Source of the DNA: Liolophura sinensis
Lineage: Eukaryota > Mollusca > Polyplacophora > Chitonida > Chitonidae
Reading direction: 5' to 3'
NCBI RefSeq assembly: GCF_032854445.1
Contig: NC_088297.1
Span: 24,255,127 to 24,319,126, forward strand
Length of the DNA stretch: 64,000 nt
Shown: positions 1 to 15,200 of the stretch, in pieces
Layout of the letters: every line of letters starts with the position of its first letter
Position numbering within the stretch: the stretch's first letter is position 1
Position numbers and translations under genes: made by a program
The notes under the pieces: generated by a model
Told to the model about the DNA's origin: nothing
The model's input: only the letters and a program-made list of their open reading frames with translations
Database searches by the model: none

Positions 1-187
1 CCTGTGATAAAGCTCTTCTTGATTTTTACATGTTATATTCTGGATGTCAGATTTGACTTCTCAGGTTCTTTATAAAAAGTATGTTCACTTGAAACTTTAA
101 ATGAGCTTTCCCTACTGTAAACTGTCAATCATTTGAAGACTATTTCAAAACCGAGGATGAACGCTAAACCTGTTTAGTTTTACTTAC

Positions 188-287
188 GCGGCAGATGGTC
201 GGGATCTCTGTTCTTCGAGATGTTCTTCTCTGTACACGCCGCCTTGAAAGCCTCAGAGCTCGGCTTATTCTGTAGTACCTCCAGTGC
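188..287 (-). CDS. RPTP exon 17: start of D2 phosphatase domain
   Basis: A 100-base exon with acceptor TTGCTTTCAG and donor GTAAGTAA, phase 0 to phase 1. It reads ALEVLQNKPSSEAFKAAC, then TEKNISKNRDPDHLP. KNR followed by LP is the expected start of the membrane-distal D2 domain. The rest lies beyond the left edge. Confidence 0.85.
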
Positions 288-3200
288 CTGAAAGCAAACA
301 GGCAAAATCCATACAACTCAGTATACGACACCTCAAGTGCGCGAGAAAAAAAAAAACGTTTTATTTTTCATGCATTTAATAATATTTTATCATAACTTCT
401 TCTTCCATTAGAAGTAATAAATCCTCTATACCTGTATGGAAATGAAAAAGTTCAATCTAATATTTAAAAAATTGACAACCACATTCAAAGCTTATTATGC
501 ATTATTGATTTTTATCTGATTTGTGTTTTACGCTGTGCTCAAGAATATTTCACTTATACGACGGCCGCCACCATTATGGTGGGAGGAAACCGGGCAGAAC
601 TTGTATTTGTAAGGCTATATTCTTTGACACGATGACTAATAGTATAAAATTCAAATACTGGAAGGTACTTTGGACGGCACAAACAAGTTTAATAAAAAGT
701 TTATGCAAAACAATCACAAATTATGATTCTCATTTTTATTCGCTTACATTTACAATAAATAGTTCTGAAACAAATAACACATTTATCAACTGGTTAAATG
801 ACAATCGGAAAACACAGCTGACTGAGAATATTGCATTTTGATGTTTCTGTTCTGAACAAAATGTCCCAGTCCATGTACCTCAAATTCTGACTGGATCTTG
901 GGTACATTGTTAGGCGGGACAGGCCGGAAGTAAGATGTGGATTGCTGCGCAAACTCCGGGGTTGTGACAATGCTGTCAGCTCCAACCCAGGCATCAAGGA
1001 GTACACGGTGAAGGAAGGTAAACTGACCCTAGCAAAGAGAAACACATTTAAAATATTTAAACATTTCAAAGTCGTTGCTGAAGAGAAATTTAAATATTGA
1101 AAGAATAATCTAACCTAGGAGAGACACCATCTGTCTGCTCGGCTAACAATCAATCAAACATAATGATATTCCTTACAAGAATAGATTTTTAACTGTAGGT
1201 TGTGTACTTTACAAAATTTAAAGCATGGAAAATTTTCAGGACCTATGGAGCTTAGATAGAAAAATATGAGTACATCTGCGAAGAGTAATTAAATGATCTC
1301 TGCTCTAGCCACATTAGTATGTATATTATACCATTGTACTGAAACCGGGAACGAGGTAAATTTTCATGCGTAAAGACGACTCGGGTCCAGGCCGGACTGA
1401 CCATTGTTCTCTCCTAATATATGAGTACTACGTCACCATTCTGCACACAAAACGTCATCACAGAGGTAGGAAAGAACAATGGATTACACATGTTAGAGGT
1501 GGATTACTTTAGGAGGGAAAGGCTTTCATTTCCCGCTCAGCTATGGCACACTGTTGAGATATGGAGGAAACAATCTCAAAGTGACAAATGTTACCTGAGT
1601 TTAGTGAGTCTCACATCACCTGGTTTGTTTGTGGAACCGTTGAAAGGTCTTAAATACAGCAAGGAGATATCCACTTTTCTAAACGTAACTGAATTTGAAG
1701 TTGTTTACTGCCTTCCTCACGCGATCTCGACGAGGCATTACAGAGCAGGAAAACATCTTAGAACATGTCATGCAGGTAACAGCCAATCGGTAAGTTCACA
1801 CCTGCCCATGCTCCTGATTCTGTTACAGAATTCTCCGCTCGACGTTCGGTATCGCGAGACGGTACAAGATTTTGCGAGACTAACCTGAGTCTGGATCATA
1901 TTTGCCCTCTGTGACCGGATCCGTGTCACATACTTGGGAATGTCAACTTGATTCTCGGCCCGAGCTTGCTCCAGTAAAATGTCAAGGGCGATATACGTGC
2001 CTGTCCGGCCCACCCCAGCGCTGTGGTAGTGTAAAGACAATGTGAAATGCTTGAGTGAGTACTTGGGGGTTAACATCATACTTTAACATCGTAATTTTTA
2101 GTCAAATGACCACGAAGGTTATTAGCGTCCATGTTCGTGTAATGTGCCGCCTTGGTGCAGGACGGATTTCCACCACTCTTTTACCTGGTGCTGCTTCAAT
2201 GAGACGACTTACCGAAGGTAAGTAAGTCGCCCAGCCAGAGCAATTATACTGATACTGGTCAGGCAGTCATCGTACAATCCCCTTAATGCTGTTTCAACTT
2301 CCTCTGTTTTAAGGTCTTTGGTGTGACCCGACCCATGATTGACCCTGGATCTACCGCCCCGAAGTGGACGCTCTACCAACTGAGCTACCGAAGCCAGTGA
2401 AGACAATGTGGATAGATAACATCCACCACAAATAGACATTCTATAGTGCCTGCAGCGATGTAGGAAATGCACAGGCACTCTGATAATGTACAGACAATGT
2501 GGATAGATACCACCCACAACAAACAGACATTGTATAGTACCTGCAGCGATGTAAGACAGGCACAGGCACTCTGATAATTTACAGACAATTCGAGTTGATA
2601 ACACTCACAACAAATAGACATTATATATTACCTATACCGATGTACAACCGACACAAGAACTGTGATGGTGTACAGACAATGCAAGTTGATAAGACTCACA
2701 ACAAGTAGACATTCTATCGTACCTATACCGATGTACAACCGACACGAGAGCTGTGATGATGTACAGGCAATGCAGGTTGATAACACTCACAACAAATAGA
2801 CATTCTATCGTACCTATACCGATGTACAACCGACACGAGAACTGTGATGGTGTACAGGCAATGCGGGTTGATAACACTCACAACAAATACACATTCTATA
2901 GTACCTACAGCGATGTAGGACAGGCAGTTACACTCTGATAATGTACTGACAATGCGAGTTGATAACACTCACAACAAATAGACATTCTATAGTACCTATA
3001 CCGATGTACAACCGACACGAGAACTGTGATGGTGTACAGGCAATGCGGGTTGATAACACTCACAACAAACAGACATTCTATAGTACATACAGCGATGTAT
3101 GATAGGCAGTTACACTCTGATAATGTACTGACAATGCCAGTTGATAACACTCACAACAAATACACATTCTATAGTACCTATACGGATGTACAACCGCCAC

Positions 3201-6200
3201 GAGAACTGTGATGGTGTACAGACATTGCGGGTTGATAACACTCACAAACAGACAAATATTCTGTGGTACCTAACAAGGCACTTACTTTAGGACAGGTTAA
3301 ACTTACTTTGCTTGCATATATAATTGCCAAAAATTATGCACCAATTTGATTAGTTTCAATGCAAAATCAAAATGTAATGAAAAATTGCAAGTAAAATTAA
3401 GAAAAATTCCAGTCGTAAAGTGGAATTTTAGCTTGAAACATAGCGAGTAAAAATTGTTGTGAGACACTGAAACTGATTACGTCCGTTAGACACATAAAAT
3501 ATACTAATAATGTAATAGTTAGGGCTATTGTCAAAGACTCCCAAGCCCAACCGTGCAAAGATACATTCGTTTTACATTTTGGTATAAATATACAGCAATA
3601 TTTCACTCATGCAAAAATCCTAGTGTTATAAATTCTGTAAACCAAAGTGGGCTTACATGTACACGGAGAAAAAGGTGTGTGATGAATTTAAACACGCTAC
3701 CTGACTGGTTAAGGTCTGGTCACCATCCACAGGTGGGTGATGGATACAAACACCCTGCCTGACTGGTCAAGGTCTGGTCACCATCCACAGGTGGGTGATG
3801 GATTCAAACATTCTACCTGACTGGTCAAGATCTGGTCACAATCCACTGGAACGCATTATCTGTACTGGTCAACGATCGCTGTTCTATTTTTAGAATTTAC
3901 TATTCTGATTGTTGTTTTACGCCATAATTATGACTTGTTTACTCCACTCTTCTTTGTTGGTTAGCTGTGGGTGCATGACATCAAAATGCGCTGGGTAAAC
4001 GATCGTTATCACAATGCACACACGGCCATGCGAGCGTCGGCGGCTGTCACCAAGGCCCCATATACAAGGGGTATACACACTCCGTGTCCCAGGCCCGTCT
4101 TGAACCCGCACATCGTGTGTCCTACAGATTGAAAGGCAAGCCTGTTTAAGCGGTAACCGAATAAATGAGGTGCTACCTGCAGTGGACGACAATGGGTCCC
4201 TTTCCCTCATCCTTGGCCTCCTGTACCCGAGTCAGTAAGGAAATTACACCCGTGGTCTCAGACGGGGCATCATGATCACCCCAGTGGGTAAAGTGGAACT
4301 GTTTGAGCGTCCGCACCTTGCCGTCCTACAACAACAAAGACGTGAATCAGTCACACTAAGTTGTCGTTGAAATGCAAACAAGGAACTAGAATTTCAGCGT
4401 CGAAACATTTGTGTATACAAGCCGTCAACCATACTGAACGTTCCCGGTCAATAATCGGAAGACCTATATCTTCGACACAAACCACCCAAAGACTATGAAA
4501 GTATATAAAAATAGGAAATTAAGACAGACTCATTCAAAGAGAAGCAGTCAACAGTTTTTTAACGATGACTAAAAGACACAAAGGAAGTTCTAAGCCAATA
4601 AATTAAATCAGTATTCAGTTTATGTACCATGTTAGTTCATACGTTGTCTTTAATAACAAACATATGTGTAGCATACTGGATTTGTAGAAGGCACCCTGAG
4701 AACAAAAGTTTATATTACGGCTAAATGTACTAATTCTTGCACTATAAACAAAGGGACAAAACTCCGTATTTCTGTTCAATTTGCCAATGGTGAATAATCA
4801 CCTCAGAAAACCGTGCTTAATTTTTGACTATAGCAATTCACTGGATAAGTCCATAGCCGAAGGTCTAATCCCGGTACAACTTTTCCCTTAAATCCCCTTA
4901 AAATGAACATGTGAATCTAAATACGGTGCATACGCACTTATATGCCAGGGGTGTGGCAAACAATACACTGGTCAGACAACAGATTTAACTGACCCCCGCT
5001 AGCTGTACACAGACAACAGATTTTCAATGGAAATCACTGTTCTCTTCCTGTTAGTCGACACATTAAACAATGCTTTCTCTCTTTAACACCGCTTTTAAAG
5101 TCTTTTTTTTCGTTTTGCAAAGTTCAGGATGAAAACCAGGCTTTGGTAGATGTCAAAGAAACTTTGTTTATAAAATAAGTATCAACCCGGCCTGAATGGA
5201 AGCCATAGGCCAAGATTGGTATTATTATCCTTTTTGATCTCTCTCTGTGTGCATAGATGTTCACATCACTTTGGCATGTTCGTACTTGAAAATTTCTTAT
5301 CCCAATGACAATTTACTCCCTAGAAACATTCCCAGATATAAAGCCTGTCGAACTGTTACAATTCACTGCCTGATGGGAACAAGACGTTCGAAACTGCAGT
5401 CAGAATACAAAGATGTAGAAAGTATAGGACGGAGAATTGACCACGATCATGTACCTGTCAAACCGCAAAACTGCAACTACGGCCCAGTCAGTGAGAGCTG
5501 GGCTCGAACCCGCGATCTCCATTGTCAGAAACCGATCCGCGGCGTGGAAAGCAAGACTCTAGCCGAATAGGCTACTATTAATCCAATGCTATATTCAGCT
5601 GTCTGTAAAATCAGTCAAACTCACTACCAAAATTTCCTTTGGTCAGTGACACGTAATAACTGAAGCTCTACACGTTGATATGTTGTGCGTCTTTAATATT
5701 CCAATTCATAACGTTAAACTTCATAAGCTTTATTTCGACATCAAGAATTCATTGTCTCAGGTGACGTCATAATTATTCAAAAGCAAGTCGCACGCTAGAC
5801 ATTGGGCGTGGATAGTAATTTGTTTTTCAATAGCTGTACCAGCATGCGGTAAGAATAAACTCCACATAGAAACAAGACCTACACTTCTGTCTCAGCAAAT
5901 AGACTACATTAAGGTTTTTCTTACATCCAGTTCTAAAACCATACTGGAAAAAATAAAATAAAACTGATTTATGAAGGTTATATTATGCTAAGCCATGCAA
6001 ACAGTGTCAAATATGGCACTGTCATAAAGTACAGTAAAAGTAGGTAGCAGTTTATGTAACAGGTGCCACTTTTCTCCAACCACACTGAATTCCGCCCAAT
6101 ATCCAGCATGCCACTGGTTTTTCATAATAGCCAGGTCGCCCAAGGCAATGAGTTCTTGCCTTTAAAACAGAAATTATGCAGTTTAGCATGATCAATTAGA

Positions 6201-9200
6201 AAAAGAGTGTTCTAACTTCATTTACTGTGCAAGAATCCAAAATATCCGAGAGTAGAGCTTGTGTTGTTACGTGTCACTGACTACAGGTAATTTTGAGAGC
6301 GAGTATGACTGATTTTACACACAGCTCAATATAGGCGACTCGTTAAAAGAAACAGACTATATCAAATGAATGAGTGTAGACGTTAGTGGGTTTGCCAGGT
6401 GGGATATTTGGAAAGTACAGTTACGGTAACCTTCTGATCCAGAGGAAATCAAGAAACATATAAATATATACAACATTGAGCATATATTACACGGGAGAAA
6501 TTATATCCTCTCCGTAACCCCAAGAAAACTGGTCGGTCCTCATAAAATCATGACTGGTCTCAGGAAAACTCATTTTTGACAAATCGGGCCATGTAAGGCA
6601 TGCACCGATCCCTTCACTGACGTCACTCCACGGTAACAACCACAGGAGTTTAATTTTTCATGTGTGACACGTTGGCTTCTTTCGTTGGCGTGCCCGTTCT
6701 CGGCCCTGTAATCATCATTTATCATTAAACTTGCTTTGAAATGTCATTGTTAGTACTGTGCAAGATTTCTGTAAAACTTTCCCTGGTGACGGGAGTCAAA
6801 CGCTGAGAGCTGAACATGCGCTGTGAAGGTCCTGTGCGCAGGACCAATCAGGAACGCCAATCCGCTCTTTCTGCTCCACCCTGCAAGTCACCTGATGGTT
6901 TTCATTGTGCGTGTACTCAAGTAAGTACTCACCGCTCGAACAGTCAGGGTGCGCACACAGAAGTCCTCAAACTGGTGTGTGGCCAGAAGTTCCACAGTGA
7001 CGTGGCCGTAAACGGTGCTACCTGACTCCGGCCAGTACTGGTCACATTTGATCTAAAACACACAGAATAATTTTAAAAGATTGAACTAGGTAAGAAAACG
7101 GGTTTTAAAGCTATAATGAGACGTGCAGACAGTTTGCAGAAAAACGTCTTTACTTTGACTTTGTTATCTGAAATTTCCTAGTTCAAAGTGAAATTAGTCT
7201 GGCATCTGAAACCATGATTTTTGTTTCGCGACATGCTTTAGCTTTACGTTGGGGATTTTCACTGAAAGATCGGCCGGTAATCGGCAAGTGAATTCATCCT
7301 GAACCAGACTTAGTGTGGCTATAGTTTTCAACTTTGCCACGTGCGCAATTTTTTATTTCTCGCATTCCCCTTTTCCGATTGCTTAGGGATTAATTGGAAA
7401 ATACAAACGCGCTACAATGTATCAACAAAAACTACATTTACTAATCTTGAAACTATTATTGTAAATTACTTAGCGTGGGGCGTTTCAAAATGTGACCGGT
7501 TTACCATGTTTGTAAATGCCAGAACCAGGCTTAAATTGATTTGTCAGAATCCGAAACATTTACACGAGACAAACCATAACCTGGGGTTATTGTGTAAAAA
7601 TAAACACCTTGTTTCCCTCCTTTAGTTTTGTCAGCATAATGATGATGTCCGTATTCAGTTGCCAAACCATCCGCCAGAAATCGTTCATGATGAACGTCGT
7701 GGGTCCTGTGAATACAAATGCCCTGTTATTTTCATGCAGACTTACATGTAGGACAAATAATATAAGGCCGAGTAAATAATCTCCTCAGAAAGAAACCCAT
7801 AGGTGAAAAATCGCGGTCACACCAGATCTTAGGAAGCCATATGTGACACATGGACTATTTAGTTATATACATACAACTAAATGTTATAGACATTGAAACG
7901 TCACATACAAAGTTTTAATATAATAAAAATGCATACCAAATATTTAGATGGCACATAGTGGTCACACCAGATGCTCAAAACACATAGGTGATGTATGGGG
8001 GTCAAACCAGATGCTGAGAACACACAGGTGACACATAGTGGTCACATCAGATGCTGAGAGCACACAGGTGACACATGGTGGTCACATCAGATGCTCAAAA
8101 CACATAGGTGACACATGGTGGACAAACCAGATGCTGAGAGCACACAGGTGACACATAGTGGTCACACCAGATGCTCAAAACACATAGGTGACACATGGTG
8201 GTAAAACCAGATGCTGAGAGCACACAGGTGACATATGGTGGTCAGACCAGATGCTCAAAACACATAGGTGACACATGGTGGTCAAACCAGATGCTGAGAG
8301 CACATAGGTGACACATGGTTGTCACATCAGATGGTGAAAGCACACAGGTGACGCATGGTGGCCAAACCAGATGCTGAGAGCACACAGGTGACACATGGTG
8401 GTCACACCAGATGGTGAGAACACACAGGTGACACATAGTGGTCAAATAGCATGGTGAGAGCACATAGGTGACACATGGTGATCACACCAGATGCTGAGAG
8501 CACACAGGTGACACATGGTGGTCACACCAGATGCTGAGAGCACACAGGTGACACATGGTGGTCACACCAGATGCTGAGAGCACACAGGTGACACATAGTG
8601 GTCACATCAGAGGATGAGAGCACACAGGTGACACATGGTGGTCACACCAGAGGATGAGAGCACACAGGTGACACATGGTGGTCACACCAGATGCTGAGAG
8701 CACATAGGTGACACATGGTGGTCACACCAGATGCTGAGAGCACATAGGTGACACATGATGGTCACACCAGATGCTGAGAGCACATAGGTGACACATGGTG
8801 GTCACATCAGAGGATGAGAGCACATAGGTGACACATGGTGGTCACACCAAATGCTGAGAGCACATAGGTGACACATGGTGGTCACACCAGATGCTGAGAG
8901 CACATAGGTGACACATGGTTGTCACATCAGAGGATGAGAGCACATAGGTGACACATGGTGGTCACACCAGATGCTGAGAGCACATAGGTGACACATGGTG
9001 GTCACACCAGATGCTGAGAGCACATAGGTGACACATGATGGTCACATCAGAGGATGAGAGCACATAGGTGACACATGATGGTTACACCAGATGCTGAGAG
9101 CACATAGGTGACACATGGTGGTCACACCAGATGCTCAGAACACATAGGTGACACATGGTGGTCACATCAGAGGATGAGAGCACATAGGTGACACATGGTG

Positions 9201-12200
9201 GTCACACCAGATAATGAGAGCACATAGGTGACACATGATGGTCACATCAGAGGGTGAGAGCACATAGGTGACACATGATGGTCACACCAGATGCTGAGAG
9301 CACACAGGTGACACATGATGGTCACACCAGATGCTGAGAGCACATAGGTGACACATGGTGGTCACATCAGAGGATGAGAGCACATAGGTGACACATTGTG
9401 GTCACACCAGATGCTCAGAACACATAGGTGACACATGATGGTCACACCAGATGATGAGAACGCTGTACAGGGTGGCTCCGGCCGCACGTGGGAAGGTCTG
9501 ACTACAACCTGTGGATGGTCGTGGCTTTCCACCGGGCTCTTCCCGGTTTCCACCCACCATAATGCTGGCCGCCGTCGTATAAGTGAAGTATTCTTGAGTA
9601 CGGCGTAAAACACTAATCAAATAAATAAATAAATAAATAACTGTACAGGACGGAACATGGTGATCACACCAGATTTTTAGAACACGTAGGTGGCACGTGC
9701 TGGTCACATCAGATGCTGAAAACACATGTGTGACACATAGTGGTCAAATAGCATGTTGATAACGCATACGTGATACATGGTGGTCAAACCAGATGCAGAG
9801 AAGAGATTAATGACACATGGTGGTCATATCAGATGGTGAGAACACATATGTGACATATGGTGGTCACACCAGATGCTGAGAACGCCGCACAGAATGGAAC
9901 ATGCTGATCACACTAGATTCTAAGAACATATAGGTGGCACGTGCTGGTCACATCATCATCTGGTGAGAACACATAGGTAGTCATATCAGATGCTGAAAAC
10001 GAATAAGTGGTCACATCAGATGCTGAGAACGCATAGATGGCACATAGTGGGAACACCAGATGAAGGGAACACACAGATGGTACATGGTCATCACACCATT
10101 TGGTGAGACCGCAGCACATGGTGGTCACACCAGATGCTAAGAACACATAGGTAACACATGGTGGTCAAATCATATGGTGAGAACCCACAGGTGGTCAAGA
10201 ACTGAATATTATAGACGTTTGAACGTTACATACCAAGTTTTGAAACAAGTAAACATGCACACCAAATATTTAATAATCAGTTACACAAACGTCGAAACAT
10301 TACAGCTCATGGTTCAAACAAATTAACAAGCAACCCGAAAGAAGCAAAGTGTAATATAGTCAAGCATTTTGATCGACCATCCGGTATTTGGTTAACTGAC
10401 CTTGTGCCGCTATAAATTTCTTCTTTGTAGAATATCCCTGCAACAAATCATACAAATCGTATCAGGAATCGAAAAGTTCGGTGAAACCTGTATTAACATA
10501 ATATGTAATCACAGAGCTAAATCCTTATTGAAAGACCACTTAAAATTGAGTCAATACTGAGTCCTGTGTAAATAGATTGGTTTGGGTTAAATTAATTACA
10601 GTCTTATGCTTAGTTCTATGATAAATAATTATCAGCAAAGAGAACCTACATCAATGTAACTGGCATTGATGAAATCCGAATAAGGATCGCTGTCACGTGG
10701 CTCCAAGACAACGCGAGAGTGGTCATCTGTAACGAAAAAAAATGATCATGTAGGGTTTTGGAAGGAAATACACAGAATATGATTGAGTAATCTGGGTCAA
10801 TATAGTTTTAGTGCTGCCTCAGTGGAATGCAATGGCCATCAGACATAACGTTTCGTCCAGACATTGTTTACGGACACAGCACTGATGGCACATTGTACAG
10901 TTTGCTCATCCCATTTCTGATGAATATCAAATAATGCAATACCAGGATTACTGATTTAAGAGTGGAGTATAATGAGAAGGATCATTTGAAACAAAAATAA
11001 AACCAATAAGAAAAAAGCCACAAAAGGCCTTGAGATATACGCACATGGAACCATTCCTTTATACCGGCACTTGTGCGCGTGTTGGGGTAAGAATGCTGTC
11101 TCTGACTTCTTCGACACACCTCCAGGTAAATTCTGACAATCAGAAAATAGAGGGTGCATTATCACCCAGGGCCAAATATAGCACCTTCTGCCTCGTGGAA
11201 ATTATTTTTCAAAAACTAGCCCTTTTTTGTCTGAATTAAAGCTTACACACACAAAAAACGAGAATTCAAATAGTTCGCCTACTTATATTGTTACATGCAG
11301 AGGAACTTAAATAACGATGACTCTTGAAGACGAATAAAAATAGCTTGATACGATCAGAACAGCTATATCTTGCTTAGTTTCATGCAAACACTTTCGATGA
11401 AATTTTACATTGCGTTTCCTTTAACATACCTCCTTCTACCCCCAGTGTTCTGATAAAATTCATCGATGAAAGAATACACACAAACACACACATACGTATT
11501 TACCTCAAATTCATCCGCCAGGGCTTCTGGATCCGCGTCACAATAGCCGACAATTGTCACCAGTTCATTTATACCAATGACCTTGGATAACATGACCGAA
11601 TTCGTGGCATGACTGCCCCTTTTATTTGAAACCTTGAGACTGTCTACAATACAGAAAGAAGGGGCATATGTATACAAAGTGTTTGCTGCTATGGTCTTCT
11701 TAACCACAAATGTCTAGAGGTTTATTGACACGGGGCTGGGGGGTGGGGGGGCGCTCCAATGCCGAGGGTGTAGCACGCCATGACCCATCAGCTTCCTCTC
11801 CGACCGTATGTGCCACGGTCTTGAGTACGGCGTAAAACACCCATGAAATAAATAAACAATTAAAGTATTCACACGGTCAACTCTGTAAACCTGATAAAAC
11901 CTGACCTTAATTCTGGCCCCTCGATCATTCCTCCGTTAACCTCTGAGGCACCCAGCTGCCTGACGTATTATCAAAGCCACTCACAAAGCGATGCGGATAT
12001 CGTGACCATGATAACCCGGATGAACATTACACGTGGACATAGAACACATACCATGGTCCATTTGCAAAAAGCTTTGCAAATCTGGTTTTCGAAACATATC
12101 CCTGAATTGCTTCATTTGTTGCACTATAATCGAGATCTACAAATATAGTACATTCTATGTTTCGCGTCACTTCCATGTGCCATTGCATGCCAAACAATGA

Positions 12201-15200
12201 TTGGCTTACACTGACAGTGCCAGAATAGTGATAGATAGTGATCTTTTGCTGACACTCCATCATTAATATGACGCCATCGGACACATCACTGAAAAATTCG
12301 TGAAGGAAATACCAGAAACCTACTAAATAAATAAATAAATATTATTTATTTATTTAATTTATTTATTTAATTTGGTAGGTTTCTGGGCCGTATTTACGAA
12401 ATAAATAAATACAGGAACAGAGCCTGTCGCTCTCTGATAAAATATCGTACATTCTTCGATAAAAGGACACCATTTTGTACCTCTATTTTGATAGTTGGCC
12501 TAATGTGCATTGACCTACGCTGGAACATGCCCAACCTATTGTTTGTGGTTTGTTTCGTTAAGCATTATGGTTTTTTTACTTTAAAATCTTCCTCAGAAAC
12601 GAGGTTGTAAATTACAACAGATTCACATCCGAACAAAGCATTTGTGTAAGTTAGAGAATAGCGGAGTAACACTAAAATCCGCCATACTTATATAGACGCA
12701 CCAGTTATGATAATTGGCCTGTTGACGATATTGTCAGAATCAGATTCCGAGTTCTTTCGCGTAGACCTCCTGTGGAATAAAGCATGTACATAGTTAATTT
12801 TGTAATTACGACTTCTTTACAGAGATATTTCATTTATTTGGTTAATGTTTTAACGATATGCAGATATTAGACAGTGTTATGACACCTTCATAATCCTGAG
12901 ATTGACTAATTGTTTGATTAATTGGTTAACTGTTGTTTAACGCCATTCTCAAGATTTTTAAGGAACAGCAGTGATCTGATTCACCATATGACACCATATT
13001 TGTTGAAGGTAAATGGTATTCAGTAAACGCAAGGCTATGCAAACAGCCCCATGAGCGCAATCGGCCGCATATTGCCACCAAGGCCTAACTTAACAGTGAG
13101 AGGCGACGATGTACAAATTCCACGTCCAAGGTTGGTTTTGAACTCTCAAGCCGCGTGTCTCTTGGTTACATTGGATGAATAAATGCATAGGGTTTAAAGT
13201 CGTGCTTCACAATGTTTCAGTCATATGACGACGAAGAATCATTAGGTGTGTGTACATATACTGCGCCTTCTTGTGGCAGGATGGGTCCATGACGCAAAAG
13301 TGCTGACGCCACTGAAGTATCATACCGAAGACACCAAACATGACACGCCACTCAGTCACATTATACAAACACCGGGCCAACCGGCCCTTTTCTTAGCTTT
13401 TACCTTTCTGCCGAGCGCCAAGCGAGACGGCAACAATTACCGGCAACACAGAGTTATCTCCGAAATAACTCAACCATCTCCCAAACCGAATAAGCATCTA
13501 CGACCAAAATAAACATCTCCCAAGCTAAGCAAACATCTACGGCCATATCAGACAAGCATTTTGCAAATCAAAAATGCATCTCCCAAACTTAACACATATC
13601 TCTAAAACCGAATAACCATTTCCCACACCAAGCAAATATCTCCCAAACCAATCAACCATCTCCAAAACCGAATAAGCATCTGCAAAACCAAACAAGCATC
13701 TCCCAAAGCAAACAAGTATCTCCCAAGCCACATAAGCATCTCCCAAACCCTACAAGCATCTCTCCAAACTAAACAAGCGTCTCCCAAACCTAATAAGCAT
13801 CTCCCAAATTAGATAATCATCTCCCAAACCAAACACGAATCTCCCAAACCAATCAAGGATCTCCCAAATCGAAAAAAACATCCCCAAAACCGGATAATCA
13901 TCTGCAAAACCAAACAATCATCTCTCAAACCAAAGCAAGATCAGTCAAATAAGTAGGTCCTAAATCGAATAAAGGTCTGGCAAACAAGCATCTCCAAAAC
14001 CAAAGCCAGGTCCGCCAAAAGCACTCGGACAGCATGTTGGAGAAGACTCACCGCCTGGTTAACCTTTTAGTCAGCAGAATTTAAATCAGTATAATTTAAC
14101 AAGTTAGGGGTTTAATATTTAGTGTGTATCGTAGTGTTTGCTGTATTTTGGCACATACTGTCTTGTTTTCTCGCCTGAACCAATCAGTTGACAGGATTTC
14201 CCTGTAGTACCTATGGTCTTTGACAGTTCTACATTCTGCAATGAGTATGATACTTTGTTGCTCGACACTGCGTCGAGGCGAAATATTTATTTGTTGAAGC
14301 GAATCTGGCTTTGGTGTAGATAAAGATAGTATTAGGAGCAATGTTTTTTTACTTTTTTCCTAGCCCTGGACATACCACTGGGCATTTATAGGCTGTTGAC
14401 CACGAATTTACAGTGCACCCAGAATACTCACGTGGCCTGGGTACATTGGATGCCGCACATAGGCTACTATTTGAAACGTTGTTGTAATAATCCTGGCCTA
14501 TCTATACAATGTTCTCATGATAATGTTTGGAAGTTAGAAGTGATAATCGACATCAACAGTACAAATATTCCACAATGTTATACAAGTATATACTGAGACA
14601 GGGACAGTCCTGTCGGAGTAAAGCTGAATATGCAGAATTTCGTGTGTCGTTAAAATAAGCCCATGTACTTCTGTTGTCTTGGAGTGATCTTCGTTTTAAT
14701 ATAGCATGCTTCTACATGTATAATGACTTATACATACGTCTATTAATATAAATGAAGCGTGTATTTAATATACAGGAAGTAATTTTATTGTTATGAATGC
14801 CATGAAACAAATAAATACGTTCATCATCATATCATAGATCACGAACGTAAAGTTTTATTAATGTCATGTCGAAGAGAGCAATCCAAAGCTAACAATAATG
14901 AATGACGTAATATAAAATAACAGCAATATACATACACTTTTATTTGCCACGGGTCTGGTCAATTGTTATACAGTAATCACTAATTAAATGTAGAAAGAAC
15001 CGAACCATAACCCATACCCCGCCACATTATGGTACCTCTATTAAAATTTAAATGGTGGAGACATACAAACACCTGAATTCAATTACATTGTAAACAGTTA
15101 TGCACATTAATGACAGTGTCATGTGTATAATTAAAGGCATTTCGTTATACATTGCCTCACAAGATCGAGCAAGCTGGCAATGTTTGGTTACTAAACTCAT

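Noticed and set aside
1023-1028. Nearer acceptor AG for RPTP exon 16 (exon starting TTTACC)
   Set aside because: It would remove two residues from the conserved Q-loop spacing; the upstream CTAG restores it and has the better pyrimidine tract.
2340-2397. Possible tRNA gene
   Set aside because: The tRNA-like head is joined to a repeated SINE body found elsewhere in the window, and the cloverleaf is not complete. The same applies to the heads at 28140, 34204, 40110 and 5480.
12680-12701. Alternative donor GTATGG for RPTP exon 7
   Set aside because: It would include an in-frame TAA before the splice, whereas GTGCGT at 12701 keeps the frame into exon 8.
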